Assembly: GCF_012035195.1 (NCBI RefSeq)
Contig: NZ_JAAVJH010000006.1
Span: 284,542-348,541 of the forward strand
DNA from: Sphingomonas corticis
GTDB taxonomy: Bacteria > Pseudomonadota > Alphaproteobacteria > Sphingomonadales > Sphingomonadaceae
Direction: 5' to 3'
Length of the DNA stretch: 64,000 bases
Positions 29,864 through 40,491 of the stretch are shown piece by piece. The position numbers and the translations under genes were made by a program. A model generated the notes under the pieces. That model had not been told where the DNA came from, ran no database searches, and saw only the letters and a list, made by a program, of their open reading frames with translations. Positions within the stretch are counted from its first letter, which is position 1; the number at the start of each line of letters is the position of its first letter.

Positions 29864-31192
29864 ATGAAGCTGCACCTGACCGGAGCCGGTATCGTCACGC
29901 TGCTGATCGCGGCGGCCGTGCCCTCCATCGCGCCCGTCATCGCCCCCGCCGTCGCCGACGCGCGCCACGACGCGCGTGCGCAGAAGAAGGCCGCGGAGGC
30001 CGCGGTGAAGGCGGGCAAGGCGATGAAGAAGCGCCAGTGGGAGAAGGCGATCGCCGGGGCCGAGGCCGCGGTGGCGCTGAACCCCGCCGACGCGGGCTAT
30101 CGCACGCTGCTGGGCAGCGCGTATCTGAAGGGTGGCCGCTTCGCCTCCGCGGAGGCGGCGTATCGCGACGTCATGACGTTGCAGCCGGAGAATGCGACGG
30201 TGGCGTTGAACCTGGCGCTGGCGCAGGTCGGCGCCGGTCGCTGGGCCGAGGCGCGCGCCACGCTGGAGCGGCACGCCGCCGCCATCCCCGCGGCCGACCG
30301 CGGGCTGGCGCTGGCGCTGGCGGGCGATCCGGCCGGCGCGGTCGACGTGCTGACGGTGGCGACGCGCTCGCCCGAGGCCACGCCGAAGACGCGGCAGAAC
30401 CTGGCGCTGGCGCTCGCGTTAGCCGGACGCTGGCAGGAGGCGCGCACGCTGGTCGGGCTGGACCTGGCGCCGGTGGAGGCGGACAAGCGCATCGTCGAGT
30501 GGGCGGCGTTCGCGCGGCCCGCATCCGCGTCCGATCAGGTCGCCTCGCTGCTCGGCATCCGCCCGGTCGCCGACCCCGGCCTGCCGGTGGCGCTGGCGCT
30601 GGCGGGCGCTGTGCCCGTGGCGGTCGCCGCGACGAACGAGGCGCCGATCGACAGCTTCATGCCCAAGGCCAATGTCGAGGCGGAGCAGCAGCTCGCCGCC
30701 GAGCCGCCGGCACCGGCACAAGGCCCCGTCGCCGCGCCGGCGCCCACGCCCGCCGCGACGATCGCACGGGCCATGATCGCGCAGCAGGCCGTGTCGCCGC
30801 CGCTGATCGCCGCGTCCGCATCGTACAAGACGGCGGTCGCCGCCCGCCGCTCGACCGCGAAGGCGGCAGTGGGCGCCGCGCGTGCGCCCGCCAAGGGCGA
30901 CTGGGTCGTGCAGATCGGCGCGTTTGAGAATGCCGCGGTGGCGAAGGACGGCTGGACCCGCGCCACGCGACGCTTCCCCGCGCTGGGCGTCCACGCGCCC
31001 GGCGGCATGAACGCGGCGGTGAAGGGGGCGAGCTTCTATCGTCTGTCCGTCGGCGGTTTCGCGCGCGCCGACGCGGTGGCGCTGTGCCGCAGCTATCGCG
31101 TGCGCGGCGGATTGTGCTTCGTGCGCCAGCAGGCGGGCGATCGGCTGGCCGCCTGGGCCCGGCCCCGCGGGATCCAGCTGGCCTCGCGCTGA
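29864..31192 (+). CDS. exported TPR and SPOR-domain protein
   Basis: The 442-residue product has a signal-like N-terminus (LHLTGAGIVTLLIAAAVPSI), TPR repeats from about 45 to 215 (for example YRTLLGSAYLKGGRFASAEAAY), a low-complexity linker and a C-terminal SPOR domain starting WVVQIGAFENAAVAKDGW (about 347). It follows the ParA-partner gene by 19 bp on the same strand, making a ParA/adaptor/SPOR operon. With the other SPOR gene at 27,497 this suggests a link to septal peptidoglycan. Gene ends 3 bp from the convergent pyrC'. Confidence 0.82.
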   Translation: MKLHLTGAGIVTLLIAAAVPSIAPVIAPAVADARHDARAQKKAAEAAVKAGKAMKKRQWEKAIAGAEAAVALNPADAGYRTLLGSAYLKGGRFASAEAAYRDVMTLQPENATVALNLALAQVGAGRWAEARATLERHAAAIPAADRGLALALAGDPAGAVDVLTVATRSPEATPKTRQNLALALALAGRWQEARTLVGLDLAPVEADKRIVEWAAFARPASASDQVASLLGIRPVADPGLPVALALAGAVPVAVAATNEAPIDSFMPKANVEAEQQLAAEPPAPAQGPVAAPAPTPAATIARAMIAQQAVSPPLIAASASYKTAVAARRSTAKAAVGAARAPAKGDWVVQIGAFENAAVAKDGWTRATRRFPALGVHAPGGMNAAVKGASFYRLSVGGFARADAVALCRSYRVRGGLCFVRQQAGDRLAAWARPRGIQLASR

Positions 31193-31195
31193 GGC

Positions 31196-32413
31196 TCAGC
31201 CGACGGCCCGGCCGGCCTTCCAAAGACCGGCGACCCGGCCCTGCACGGGCAGGCCGTCGAACGGCGTGTTGCCGGCGATGCCGGGCAGCGCGTCGGCGTC
31301 GATGCGCCACGGCGCGTCCGCGTCCACCAGCACCAGGTCGGCCGGCATCCCCGCCGCCAGCGTGCCCGCCTCCAGGCCGAGGAGGCGCGCGGGCGCGGTG
31401 GCGAGCAGCGCGAACAGCCGCTCAAGGGTGACAATACCGTCGCGCACCAGGCCAAGGCCCAGCGCCAGCAGCGTCGCCGCCCCCGCCGCGCCGACGCTCG
31501 AGTCGGCGAACGGCAGCCGCTTCTCCTCCGGCCCGCGCGGATCGTGGCCGGAGCACAGCACGTCGATCGTCCCGTCCGCCAGCGCGGCCAATGCCGCGCG
31601 CCGGTCGCCCTCGTCGCGAAGCGGCGGGGAGAGATGGGCGAAGGTGCGGAAGTCGCTCATCGCGATGTCGGAGAGGAGCAGGTGCGCCGGCGTGATGCCG
31701 CAGGTGACGCGCACGCCGCGCGCCTTGGCCGCGCGCACCAGCGCGAAGGCGGCGGCGGTGGTCACCTGGCGCAGGTGGAGCCGCGCGCCAGTCTCCTCCG
31801 CGAGCATCAGGTCGCGTGTGACCGCCAGCGCCTCGGCCAGCGCCGGGGCGGCGGGCAGGCCGAGCCGCGTGGCGGTCTCCCCCGCGGTCGCCACCGCGCC
31901 GCCGGTGAGGCCGGCATCCTCGGCATGGCTCATGACGACGACGTCGAGGTCGCGGGCGTAGGAGAGGACCCGGTGCATCACGCCGCTGTCGGCGATCCAA
32001 TGCCGCCCGGTGCCGACCGCGCGCGCGCCGGCCGACAGGCACACCGCCATCTCGGCCAGGTCCGCGCCAGCGTTGCCGCGCGTAGCGGCGGCGATCGGGT
32101 GGATCCACAGGTCCGGCCGTCCGATCAGCGCCAGCCGCTGCACCGCGCCGGGCTCGTCCAGTGGCGGCGACTGGTCGGGCAGGGGGGCGACGCGCACGAT
32201 CCCGCCCGCGCGGCACGCGGCGCGGTCGATCGCGCCGACGCCCAGGTCGACGATGGCGGGGGCCAGGATGCGGCCGCGGCAGTCGATGACGTGCGCGTCG
32301 GCGGGCGTCTCTCCCGGCGCGATCGCGCCGTCGACGACCAGCAGGTCGCCGCGCCGCTCCCCCGCCGCGGGGCAGACGATCCGCGCATCGCGGAAGAGGA
32401 TCGCGCCGCTCAT
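31196..32413 (-). CDS. pyrX: inactive dihydroorotase-like subunit (PyrC')
   Basis: The 405-residue protein has the amidohydrolase fold of dihydroorotase but the metal site is gone: the usual D-x-H-x-H is D56-L-G-V-G60, the later zinc-ligand position in HLRQVTT (about 213-219) is Gln, and the catalytic Asp region of the TDHAP motif reads CSGHDPR (287-293). One histidine (H163, SHAED) is kept. In Pseudomonas an inactive PyrC' encoded just after pyrB is needed to assemble aspartate transcarbamoylase. The ATGA overlap with pyrB here supports the same role. A separate active pyrC is expected elsewhere. Confidence 0.85.
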   Translation of the reverse strand: MSGAILFRDARIVCPAAGERRGDLLVVDGAIAPGETPADAHVIDCRGRILAPAIVDLGVGAIDRAACRAGGIVRVAPLPDQSPPLDEPGAVQRLALIGRPDLWIHPIAAATRGNAGADLAEMAVCLSAGARAVGTGRHWIADSGVMHRVLSYARDLDVVVMSHAEDAGLTGGAVATAGETATRLGLPAAPALAEALAVTRDLMLAEETGARLHLRQVTTAAAFALVRAAKARGVRVTCGITPAHLLLSDIAMSDFRTFAHLSPPLRDEGDRRAALAALADGTIDVLCSGHDPRGPEEKRLPFADSSVGAAGAATLLALGLGLVRDGIVTLERLFALLATAPARLLGLEAGTLAAGMPADLVLVDADAPWRIDADALPGIAGNTPFDGLPVQGRVAGLWKAGRAVG

Positions 32414-33393
32414 GCCCAGCCCTCCACGCCGCGACGCCGCCGCGTCAGCACGTCGAGGCAGGCCATGCGGACGGCGACGCCCATCGCCACCTGCTCGGTG
32501 ATGGCGGAGCGCTCGACATGGTCGGCGACCGCCGAGTCGATCTCGACGCCGCGGTTCATCGGGCCGGGGTGCATGACCAGCGCGCCGGGCGCCCGCCGCT
32601 CCAGCCGGTCGAGCGTCAGTCCGTAGCGCAGATGGTATTCGCGCACCGACGGCACGTACCCGCCCGCCATCCGCTCGGTCTGCAAGCGCAGCATCATGAC
32701 CACGTCGGCCCCCTCCATCGCGGCGTCGAAGTCGGTGAACGGCGTCACGCCGAAGCGCTCGATTGCGGGGGGCATCAGCGTGGAGGGCGCACACACGCGC
32801 ACCTCGGCGGCGAGCGCGGTCAGGGCCAGAATGTTGGACCGTGCGACGCGGCTGTGCAGCAGGTCGCCGCAGATCACCACGCGCCGGTTGGCGACGCCGC
32901 CCAGTCGCCGCCGGATCGTCAGCGCGTCGAGCAGCGCCTGCGTCGGGTGCTCGTGCCGCCCGTCGCCCGCGTTCAGCACCGGGCAGTCGACCTTGTCCGC
33001 GATCAGCCGCACCGCGCCGGACGACATGTGGCGGATGACGATGACGTCCGCGCGCATCGCGTTCAGCGTCATCGCGGTGTCGATCAGCGTCTCGCCCTTC
33101 TTCACGCTGGACTGCGCGGCGTGCATGTTGACGACGTCGGCACCCAGCCGCTTGCCCGCGATCTCGAAGGACAGCAGCGTCCGCGTCGAATTCTCGAAGA
33201 AGGCGTTGATCTGCGTGAGGCCGGCCAGCCGCTTCTCCGGTCCCCCGGGCGCGGCGTCGACCCAGCGCTCCGCCTCGTCCAGCAGAAAGGTGATCTCGTG
33301 GGGCTCCAGCCCCTCGATCCCGGTGAGGTGACGATGGGGGAACACGGCGCCCCCCTCGATCAGCGTTCCGGGGCGGTGGTCCGACGGCGGCAT
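32410..33393 (-). CDS. pyrB: aspartate carbamoyltransferase catalytic subunit
   Basis: The 327-residue enzyme condenses carbamoyl phosphate with aspartate in pyrimidine synthesis. Carbamoyl-phosphate binding is shown by [20 protein letters not shown] (about 57-76), followed by the HPTQALLD loop near 146 and [12 protein letters not shown] near 284. The start [15 protein letters not shown] was chosen over an upstream ATG with poor N-terminal character. It lies 13 bp after ruvX and overlaps pyrC' by 4 bp. Confidence 0.96.
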   Translation of the reverse strand: MPPSDHRPGTLIEGGAVFPHRHLTGIEGLEPHEITFLLDEAERWVDAAPGGPEKRLAGLTQINAFFENSTRTLLSFEIAGKRLGADVVNMHAAQSSVKKGETLIDTAMTLNAMRADVIVIRHMSSGAVRLIADKVDCPVLNAGDGRHEHPTQALLDALTIRRRLGGVANRRVVICGDLLHSRVARSNILALTALAAEVRVCAPSTLMPPAIERFGVTPFTDFDAAMEGADVVMMLRLQTERMAGGYVPSVREYHLRYGLTLDRLERRAPGALVMHPGPMNRGVEIDSAVADHVERSAITEQVAMGVAVRMACLDVLTRRRRGVEGWA

Positions 33394-33406
33394 CGGGATC
33401 GAGCGG

Positions 33407-33892
33407 TTAGTCGTCCGCGGCGGCGCGCGCAACCGCGTTCACCAGCGCGTCGATCGCACCCTGCAGGATGTGCGCGGCGGCGGCCGAATCGATCCGGTCG
33501 GCGCGCTTGCCGCGGCTCATGTCCTGCGCGATCAGCGCGCGCTCGGCCGCGACGGTGGACCAGCGCTCGTCGTAGAGGAGGATGGGTAGCGACAGGTCGG
33601 CGAGATTGCGCGCGAAGGCGCGGGTGGATTGGGTGCGCGGGCTGTCGCTGCCGTCCATGTTGAGCGGCAGCCCGACGACGAGGCCCTTCACACCCTGAGT
33701 CGCGACCATTGCGGCCAGCGCCTCCTTGTCCTTGGTGAACTTCGTGCGGCGGATCAGCGCGGCCGGGCTGGCGAAGGACCAGCCGGCGTCGCACAGCGCG
33801 GTGCCGATCGTCTTCGTGCCGACGTCTAGGCCAAGCAGCCGACCGCCGCCGGACAGCGCCGCGGCGAATGCCGCCGTGTCCGTCGTCGTCAT
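33407..33892 (-). CDS. ruvX: Holliday junction resolvase-like RuvX (YqgF)
   Basis: The 161-residue protein has the RNase H-like fold of YqgF/Ruv[18 protein letters not shown] near 20, [18 protein letters not shown] near 72 and [12 protein letters not shown] near 105. The conserved Asp residues of the active site are present. It acts in pre-16S rRNA processing and possibly Holliday junction cleavage. The ATG overlaps the stop of the DUF3089 gene; pyrB follows closely, giving a four-gene leftward operon. Confidence 0.95.
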   Translation of the reverse strand: MTTTDTAAFAAALSGGGRLLGLDVGTKTIGTALCDAGWSFASPAALIRRTKFTKDKEALAAMVATQGVKGLVVGLPLNMDGSDSPRTQSTRAFARNLADLSLPILLYDERWSTVAAERALIAQDMSRGKRADRIDSAAAAHILQGAIDALVNAVARAAADD

Positions 33893-35004
33893 CGCGCCGC
33901 CATCCGCCGCGCGGCATCGGCGCGCACGTCGCCCCAGAACAGGCTGTAGTCGTAGACGTGGTAGTTGTTGCCGGGCAGCGTGTACGGGCCGATCTGCGGT
34001 GGCTGCCCGATCAGCAGGATGCCGCGCCCGTCGCAGCGCGCGCCGACGCGTCCCGCCTCGATCCACGCGTCCGTCATGCCCTCGTTGGGCAACAGGGTGC
34101 CGCGATTGGCGCTCGCCGGGGCGGCGGCGTCCGGTGTGCCGGTGATCGGGTTGGTGCACAGGATGCGCGTGCCGCGGCGCGGCCGCCCATCGAAGCCGGT
34201 GGTGGCGTCGAACGTGTCGAGGATCAGCGACGGGTCGGCCGGCTCCGCGAAGCTCTGCCACGACAGAATGCAGCCGCGCTGGTCCGCGCCGGCGCAGGCG
34301 GGCAGCCCGAGGCGCGGCAGGTCGGTCTCGATCGAAGCCGGCCAGCCCACGACATAAGCGGCGACGATCCGGCGCGCGAGCGCGGCGTCGGTTGCCACCC
34401 GGTCGCGCAGCAGGTGCGTCAGGTGGCGCGCGCCCTGGCTGTGCCCGGCCAGGATGATCGGGCGATCCGCCGGGAGAGCGGCGAGGAAGGCGTCGAACGC
34501 GGCGGCGACGTCGCGATAGGCGGCGTCGAGCGCGCGCTCGGCATCCGCCTCGCTGGTCAAGAAGGCGCCGAACGTCGCCTGGCGGTAGCGCGGCGCCCAT
34601 ATCTCGCCCGCCTGGTTGAAGGCGCTGGCCTGCCCGCGCAGGAACAGCGCGGCGCGCGCGTTCGCCTCGGCATCGTCGAGCGGCGCGTTCCAATGTGCGC
34701 GGCTAAGGAAGGAGGTGGGATGGATGAAGAATATCGCCGCGCCGCCGGGCTCCTTTCGCGGGCGGTGTCCCGCGGGCGTCCACAGCGCCGGATTGCCCGG
34801 GATGTCGGGCCGGGCCAGCCACATCCGCGGCTCGCGATAGGCGGCGGCCTGCATCGCGGCGGCGGGGCGGAAGCGCTCGCCCGGCACCATCGCCATGCGC
34901 ATCAGCTCGACGCCGAAGAAGCGATAGGCGAAGGCGGCGGCGATCGCGAGCACGATCAGCGCGGCGACGACGTAGAGGAACTTGCGGACCAAGCGGGCAT
35001 CCAT
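33889..35004 (-). CDS. DUF3089 lipase/esterase-like membrane-anchored protein
   Basis: The 371-residue product has one N-terminal transmembrane segment ([19 protein letters not shown]) and an alpha/beta-hydrolase core with the nucleophile elbow GHSQGARH near 186. The DUF3089 pattern ([20 protein letters not shown], later [11 protein letters not shown]) is clear. It probably faces the periplasm. The gene heads the operon with ruvX (ATGA overlap) and is divergent from gatC over a 120-bp spacer. Natural substrate unknown. Confidence 0.8.
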   Translation of the reverse strand: MDARLVRKFLYVVAALIVLAIAAAFAYRFFGVELMRMAMVPGERFRPAAAMQAAAYREPRMWLARPDIPGNPALWTPAGHRPRKEPGGAAIFFIHPTSFLSRAHWNAPLDDAEANARAALFLRGQASAFNQAGEIWAPRYRQATFGAFLTSEADAERALDAAYRDVAAAFDAFLAALPADRPIILAGHSQGARHLTHLLRDRVATDAALARRIVAAYVVGWPASIETDLPRLGLPACAGADQRGCILSWQSFAEPADPSLILDTFDATTGFDGRPRRGTRILCTNPITGTPDAAAPASANRGTLLPNEGMTDAWIEAGRVGARCDGRGILLIGQPPQIGPYTLPGNNYHVYDYSLFWGDVRADAARRMAAR

Positions 35005-35124
35005 GCTGCGGTGCGGCAAGATCGCCGCACGCGCAATCGCAATCGCCGTGACGCATGATTGCGGACGGCGCAACAGGCAGGCGGTTGCGCCCCGCGCGGG
35101 TGGGATGGTAGCGGCGGGTCCACC

Positions 35125-35412
35125 ATGTCCGTCGACACCGCCACCGTCCGCCGCATCGCCGGCCTCGCCCGCATCGCCATCTCCGACGAGGAAGCGGCGC
35201 GGCTCGCGCCCGAACTGGGCAACATCCTCGACTGGATCGAGCAATTGTCCGAGGTGGACACCGCCGACGTCGAACCCGTCACTGCGGTGATCGCAAACGC
35301 GCTGCGCCTTCGCGACGACGTCGTGACCGACGGCGGCATCCGCGATCGGGTGCTCGCGAACGCGCCGCAGGCGGAGCACGGCTTCTTCACCGTGCCGAAG
35401 GTGATCGAATGA
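35125..35412 (+). CDS. gatC: Asp/Glu-tRNA amidotransferase subunit C
   Basis: The 95-residue small subunit stabilises GatA-GatB. The pattern [44 protein letters not shown] and the C-terminal FFTVPKVIE are diagnostic. GatCAB converts Glu-tRNA-Gln and Asp-tRNA-Asn to the amidated forms in bacteria lacking the direct synthetases. It is followed by gatA after a 76-bp spacer carrying a palindromic repeat. Confidence 0.97.
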   Translation: MSVDTATVRRIAGLARIAISDEEAARLAPELGNILDWIEQLSEVDTADVEPVTAVIANALRLRDDVVTDGGIRDRVLANAPQAEHGFFTVPKVIE

Positions 35413-35432
35413 GCGTTTCCGCGCAATCGATC

Positions 35433-35452
35433 ATCCCGGCGAAGGCCGGGAT
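35433..35452. repeat. GAAG-loop palindrome between gatC and gatA
   Basis: ATCCCGGC-GAAG-GCCGGGAT is a perfect 8-bp stem with a GAAG loop, the same structural type as the palindrome at 26293-26312. Confidence 0.7.
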
Positions 35453-35488
35453 CCAGCATCCCGCACGCTCCCGTTTCGGATTGATCCC

Positions 35489-36973
35489 ATGACCGACCTG
35501 ACCGACCTCGGCATCCGCGGCCTTCGCGACGGCTTTCATGCCGGGGACTTCTCCGCGCGCGAGGTGGCCGACGCGTTCAACGCCGCGGTCGCCGCGGCGA
35601 AGCCGCTCAACGCCTTCATCGTCGAGACGCCCGAGCATGCCCTCGCGGCGGCAGATGCCGCCGATGCGGCGCGTGCCGCGGGCGAGCCGGCGAAGCCACT
35701 GGCGGGCGTGCCGATCGGCATGAAGGACCTCTTCTGCACCAAGGGCGTGCAGAGCACGGCGGCGAGCCACATCCTCGAAGGCTTCACGCCCGAATATGAG
35801 AGCACGGTCTCGCAGCGGCTGTTCGACGCCGGCGCGGGGATGCTTGGCAAGCTGAACATGGACCAGTTCGCCATGGGCTCGTCCAACGAGACCAGCTACT
35901 TCGGCAACGTGGTCTCGCCGTGGCGGCGCAAGGACGGCGGCAACGCGGCGCTGGCGCCGGGCGGCTCGTCGGGCGGCAGCTCCGCCGCGGTCGCGGCGCG
36001 CATCGCGCCGGGGGCGACCGGCACCGACACCGGCGGCTCGATCCGCCAGCCCGCGGCATTCACCGGCATCTCCGGCATCAAGCCCACCTACGGCCGCTGC
36101 TCGCGATGGGGCACGATCGCCTTCGCCTCCTCCCTCGACCAGGCGGGACCGATGGCGCGCGACGTGCGCGACTGCGCGATCATGCTGGAGGCGATGAGCG
36201 GCTTCGACGCGAAAGACGCGACCTCGCTCGACCTGCCGGTGCCGCAGTGGGAAGCGGGGCTGAACGCCAGCCTGGCCGGCAAGCGCGTCGGCATCCCGCG
36301 CGAGTATCGCGTCGACAACATGCCCGCGGAGATCGACGCGCTGTGGCAGCAGGGCGTCGCCTGGGTGAAGGACGCCGGCGCCGAGGTGGTGGAGGTGTCG
36401 CTGCCGCACACCAGATACGCGCTGCCCGCCTATTACATCATCGCGCCCGCCGAGGCGTCGTCGAACCTCGCCCGCTACGACGGCGTCCGCTACGGGCTGC
36501 GGGATCTGCCCGATGGCGCGAACCTGCAGCAGATGTACGCGCAGACCCGCGCCGAAGGGTTCGGCGACGAGGTGAAGCGCCGCATCCTCATCGGAACCTA
36601 CGTGCTCTCCGCGGGCTTCTACGACGCTTATTACACGCAGGCGCAGAAGGTCCGCGCGCTGATCGCGCGCGATTTCGATCGCGCGTGGGAGCAGTGCGAC
36701 GTGCTGCTGACGCCGACCGCGCCGTCCGCGGCGTTCGCGCTGGGCGAAAAGTCGGCGGATCCGATCGCGATGTACCTCAACGACGTGTTCACCGTTCCTT
36801 CCTCGCTGGCCGGTCTGCCGGCGATGAGCGTGCCGGGCGGGCTTGACGCCGCGGGGCTGCCGCTGGGTCTGCAGATCATCGGCCGGGCGCTGGACGAGCA
36901 GGGCGTGCTGAACGCCGCGCTGGCGATCGAGGAGCGCGCCGGCTTCGTCGCGCGGCCGGCGAGATGGTGGTAG
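35489..36973 (+). CDS. gatA: Asp/Glu-tRNA amidotransferase subunit A
   Basis: The 494-residue amidase-signature enzyme releases ammonia from glutamine. The Ser-cisSer-Lys triad is visible: Lys in [10 protein letters not shown] (about 78), the serines in [15 protein letters not shown] and [14 protein letters not shown]. Length is normal. gatB is not adjacent: four surface-glycan genes lie between gatA and gatB. Confidence 0.98.
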   Translation: MTDLTDLGIRGLRDGFHAGDFSAREVADAFNAAVAAAKPLNAFIVETPEHALAAADAADAARAAGEPAKPLAGVPIGMKDLFCTKGVQSTAASHILEGFTPEYESTVSQRLFDAGAGMLGKLNMDQFAMGSSNETSYFGNVVSPWRRKDGGNAALAPGGSSGGSSAAVAARIAPGATGTDTGGSIRQPAAFTGISGIKPTYGRCSRWGTIAFASSLDQAGPMARDVRDCAIMLEAMSGFDAKDATSLDLPVPQWEAGLNASLAGKRVGIPREYRVDNMPAEIDALWQQGVAWVKDAGAEVVEVSLPHTRYALPAYYIIAPAEASSNLARYDGVRYGLRDLPDGANLQQMYAQTRAEGFGDEVKRRILIGTYVLSAGFYDAYYTQAQKVRALIARDFDRAWEQCDVLLTPTAPSAAFALGEKSADPIAMYLNDVFTVPSSLAGLPAMSVPGGLDAAGLPLGLQIIGRALDEQGVLNAALAIEERAGFVARPARWW

Positions 36974-36981
36974 AAGGCGCG

Positions 36982-37920
36982 ATGCGCGTCCTCGCCGTCC
37001 TCACCGTCGCCGCCCTGGTCGCCTGCACGGGCGCGGCGAGCGCCCCGACCGGTCCCGCAACGCCGGCGACGCTGATGGCGCGGCTGAAGTCGGCGAAGGG
37101 TGGGGAGACGATCCGCCTGGCGCCGGGCGACTACGGCATCGTCAATTTTCCGCGGGAGGTGCATTCTCCCGCGATCACCATCGACGCGTCCGGCGCTACC
37201 TTCACCGGGCTGGTGCTGAACAAGGTGGGCGGCGTGACGATCCGCGGCGGCCAGGTGGTGGGGCCGGGCGGGCGCAGCTACGGCATCTCGATCCGCGGCA
37301 GCGAGCGGGTGCGGATCGAGAACATGCGGATCAGCGGCGCCCATCGCGGTATCGTGACGAACGAGAGCCGCGACATCGCACTGGTCGGCAACGCGCTGAC
37401 CGGGCTGGTCTCCGACGGGATCGACGTGGCCTCGTCGCAGAGGGTTCTTGTCCAGCGCAATTCCTGCCGCGACTTCTCGCCGAACCTCGCCGTCTTCGAC
37501 GCGGCGGGGAAGAAGGTGCGCGACGGCGACCATCCGGACTGCATTCAGGGCTGGTCCAGGTCCACGCTGCCGCCGACCAGCGACGTGCAGGTGCTGGACA
37601 ACGTCATCGAAGGGCGGATGCAGGGCATCTTCTTCGGCAACCACGTCCGCAACGGCGTGGACGACGGCGGCTTCGATCGCATCGTCATCCGCGGCAACAA
37701 GGTGACGGTGAACATGAACGGAATCGTGCTCAGCGGGGCACGGGGAGGGCATGTCCGCGACAACAAGGTGGAGCTGTGGCCCGAACTGCCTTTTCCCGAG
37801 CGGAAGAACTTCCGGTTGAGGCCCAGCATCCGACTTTTGGGAGAGGGCATCGTGGCCTGCGGGAACGTGGTGCTTCCGGTTCCCCGCGCTCCGGGTCAGG
37901 GACCCTGCGGAACGCCTTAG
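36982..37920 (+). CDS. right-handed beta-helix lipoprotein
   Basis: The 312-residue protein has a lipoprotein signal (MRVLAVLTVAALVAC with lipobox LVAC) and a parallel beta-helix made of repeats such as GVTIRGGQVVGPGG, VRIENMRISGAHRG and IVIRGNKVTVNMNG. Such folds act on or bind polysaccharides. The second ATG at 36982 was chosen over the one at 36964, which overlaps gatA, because it gives a clean signal peptide. It starts the block that separates gatA from gatB. The end has a charged region and cysteine pair (ACGNVV...GPCGTP). Confidence 0.78.
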   Translation: MRVLAVLTVAALVACTGAASAPTGPATPATLMARLKSAKGGETIRLAPGDYGIVNFPREVHSPAITIDASGATFTGLVLNKVGGVTIRGGQVVGPGGRSYGISIRGSERVRIENMRISGAHRGIVTNESRDIALVGNALTGLVSDGIDVASSQRVLVQRNSCRDFSPNLAVFDAAGKKVRDGDHPDCIQGWSRSTLPPTSDVQVLDNVIEGRMQGIFFGNHVRNGVDDGGFDRIVIRGNKVTVNMNGIVLSGARGGHVRDNKVELWPELPFPERKNFRLRPSIRLLGEGIVACGNVVLPVPRAPGQGPCGTP

Positions 37921-37981
37921 GATCTTCAACGGTCCGTAACCCGCGCCTGCGAAGCGCAGGTAAACGACGTTTCGCGTCCTG

Positions 37982-39148
37982 ATGGAAGGCGTCTCAGTGC
38001 TTCAGTTGAACACGTTGATCAGCCTTCCGATGACGAATGGTGGGCCGAGTTATACCTGCGAGCGGGTGGTGGCGGCGATGGAGGGGCATGGGGTCCGCGC
38101 GCGGCTATACGCACCGGCGGACCGCCGGACGACGATCGGCACGTCGGTTGCGGTGGAAAGCGTCATCCCGCGCTGGGCACGCCGGTGGCCGTTCCGCGCC
38201 GGGCGGCCGGTCACCAACCGGCTGAGCGAGCGTCGCCTGCTGGCGGCGTGTCGCACGCGCGGTGGGAAGTCGGCGGCCTTTCTCTGGGGCAACGTGTCGG
38301 TCGGATTGATGCGCGGACTGGAGCAGACCGGGTGTTTGATCGCCCGGGAGAAGTTCAACTGCGCGCAGGCCGTGTCGCGGCGCATCGTGTATGACGCATA
38401 TCGGTCGCTTGATGCGCTGAAGGCTTTTCCCACGTGGCAGTACAGCGATCGCTCGATCGCTGCGGAAATGGAAAGTCTCCGCCGCGCGCACCTGATCTTC
38501 TGCCCCTCTCCCATGGTGGCCGAGACGCTGCGCGTCGTGGGTATCGAGGAGGAGCGGCTGGCGCGGACCAGCTATGGTCTGGATCCCGCGCGCTTATCCG
38601 GCACGACCAGCGCGCTTCCACCTGTGGACGTGCCGACGTTCCTCTTCACCGGCTATATCTGTGTGCGAAAGGGCGCCCACATCCTGCTGGATGCCTGGCG
38701 CCGCATGGAGGGGGCAGGCCGCCTGGTCCTGCTGGGCAGGATGGAGCCGCTGATCGCGGCCCGCTTTGCCGATGTCCTGGCGAGACCGGATGTCGAGCAT
38801 CACGCGTTCACCCAGGACGTCGGCGCCTTCTACCGTTCGGCCGACTTCTTCGTCTTCCCTACCTTGGAAGAAGGCAGCCCGCTTGTGACCTATGAAGCCG
38901 CCTTCTGCGGCTTGGCCTCGCTAGTGACGCCGATGGGCGCGGGCGACATCATCGCCGATGGCGTGGAAGGCGTGGTGCTGGACAGCGCGGACCCGGAGCG
39001 CTGGGCCGAGCTCCTGTCCCGCGCTGCGCAGAACGTCGGACAGGCAAGGGATATTGGCGCGCGTGCGCACGAGCGCGCCATGCAGTTCACCTGGGATCGC
39101 GTTGGTCGCCAGCGCCGCGAGATCCTGCTCGAACGGGTGGGGGCGTGA
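37982..39148 (+). CDS. GT4-family glycosyltransferase
   Basis: The 388-residue protein has a GT-B pattern: an N-terminal LISLPMTNGGPSYTCERVV loop, a donor-binding region FLFTGYICVRKGAHILLDAWR near 225, FYRSADFFVFPTLEEGSP and the E-x7-E motif within EEGSPLVTYEAAFCG near 305. It probably adds a sugar in surface-polysaccharide assembly. The start may be the ATG at 37982 or, more likely by ribosome-site spacing (GGAAGG), the GTG at 37997. It overlaps the flippase gene by 4 bp (GTGA). Confidence 0.85.
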   Translation: MEGVSVLQLNTLISLPMTNGGPSYTCERVVAAMEGHGVRARLYAPADRRTTIGTSVAVESVIPRWARRWPFRAGRPVTNRLSERRLLAACRTRGGKSAAFLWGNVSVGLMRGLEQTGCLIAREKFNCAQAVSRRIVYDAYRSLDALKAFPTWQYSDRSIAAEMESLRRAHLIFCPSPMVAETLRVVGIEEERLARTSYGLDPARLSGTTSALPPVDVPTFLFTGYICVRKGAHILLDAWRRMEGAGRLVLLGRMEPLIAARFADVLARPDVEHHAFTQDVGAFYRSADFFVFPTLEEGSPLVTYEAAFCGLASLVTPMGAGDIIADGVEGVVLDSADPERWAELLSRAAQNVGQARDIGARAHERAMQFTWDRVGRQRREILLERVGA

Positions 39149-40491
39149 CGATGCCCCGTATGCGCGATGTCGCGCGCATGGCGCGGCGGGCGGCACCCGG
39201 CACCCGGCTGCTCGCCATCGGTCCGGCGCTCCGCCAGAATCGCGATCCGATCGGCGCGATCCTGTTGAAACTTGGCGGCGCGTTCTTCAGCTTCCTGATC
39301 ATCTTCATCGTGGCGCGGGCCAGCGGCCCGGCAATCACCGGCGACTATTCTATGGCGATCGCCAGCGCGATGATGGCGTCGCTGGTCGCCACGATGGGCC
39401 TTGACCAGATCGCCATACGTACGATCGGCGGCGACTTGCGCGAGGGGCGTCAGGATCTCGCCTGGGCGGCGTTGATGGCAGTGATCCGCTTGGTTCTTCC
39501 CCTGTCCATCGTCAGTGCGATTGTGCTGCTTGTCGGCTCGCGGTTTGCGCCGCTCATCGGCGCGTCGAGCGCCGCCATGGCGGCGGCCTCCGCGTCGGTG
39601 GTCGCGTTCCCGCTGTTGCGGGTGGCCGTGGTCACGATGCGCGCCGCCGGTTCGATGCTGATGAGCCAGTTTCTCGACGTCGCCCACTCGATCATCATCC
39701 TCGGCGCGGTGGCCGGGCTGATGCTGGTGGGGAGCGGTGGCATCCGGTCGAGCACGCTTGCCCTGCTCTATTCCGGGGCGATCTGCACCACCGCCACGTC
39801 AGCCTGGATCATCCTGCTTCTGCGCACGCGAAACTGGCCGCGGGGGGCGATCAGCACCGCGCCGTTGCTGAGTGCCAGCTGGCGAATCCTGGCAACGTCC
39901 TTCTGCCACTCTTTGACGCAATGGACCGTGCTGGCGCAGGTCGGTGCCGAACTCGGTGCGGACGACGTCGGCGCTTATCGAGTGGCCAATCAGTTCGTCA
40001 TGATCCTCGCGCTCATGCTGACGACGATCGAAGCCTTCGTGAGCCCGCAGCTCGCCGGCGATTTCCGCATCGGCGACGTCGCCGGGGCGTGGCGTCGGCA
40101 TCGTCAGGCCACATTGCTGATGCTCATGGCGGCGGCGGCGCCGTTGCTGCTGTGCATCCTCATACCCAAGCAGCTGCTGGCCCTGTTCGGTCCCGCGTTC
40201 GTCGGGGCCTCCACGGCACTGATGATCCTGAGCGCGGGGCAGACGATTAACGTGCTGACCGGGCCGATCGGCGGCGTGATGGTGATGTCTGGCAACGAGC
40301 GACTGTCGCTCAAGCTTTCGCTCATCGGCTTCTTCCTGACCGTCGCGCTTTCTCTCGTGCTGATCCCGCGTTTCGCCCTGGTCGGAGCGGCAATATCCGG
40401 AGCGTCATCGATGATTTTTCGGAACGTCGCTGCATTCATGCTGATGCGACGGAAACTCCGGCCGTCAGGGTCCTCTCAGCCAAGGGTGTAG
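39145..40491 (+). CDS. polysaccharide flippase (Wzx/MOP family)
   Basis: The 448-residue inner-membrane protein has about 12 to 14 hydrophobic segments and the oligosaccharide-flippase start ILLKLGGAFFSFLIIFIVARASG. It is translationally coupled to the GT4 gene. It should export a lipid-linked glycan built by the neighbouring transferases. The 3' end overlaps the convergent GT2 gene by 16 bp. I see no polymerase gene in the cluster. Confidence 0.82.
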   Translation: MTMPRMRDVARMARRAAPGTRLLAIGPALRQNRDPIGAILLKLGGAFFSFLIIFIVARASGPAITGDYSMAIASAMMASLVATMGLDQIAIRTIGGDLREGRQDLAWAALMAVIRLVLPLSIVSAIVLLVGSRFAPLIGASSAAMAAASASVVAFPLLRVAVVTMRAAGSMLMSQFLDVAHSIIILGAVAGLMLVGSGGIRSSTLALLYSGAICTTATSAWIILLLRTRNWPRGAISTAPLLSASWRILATSFCHSLTQWTVLAQVGAELGADDVGAYRVANQFVMILALMLTTIEAFVSPQLAGDFRIGDVAGAWRRHRQATLLMLMAAAAPLLLCILIPKQLLALFGPAFVGASTALMILSAGQTINVLTGPIGGVMVMSGNERLSLKLSLIGFFLTVALSLVLIPRFALVGAAISGASSMIFRNVAAFMLMRRKLRPSGSSQPRV

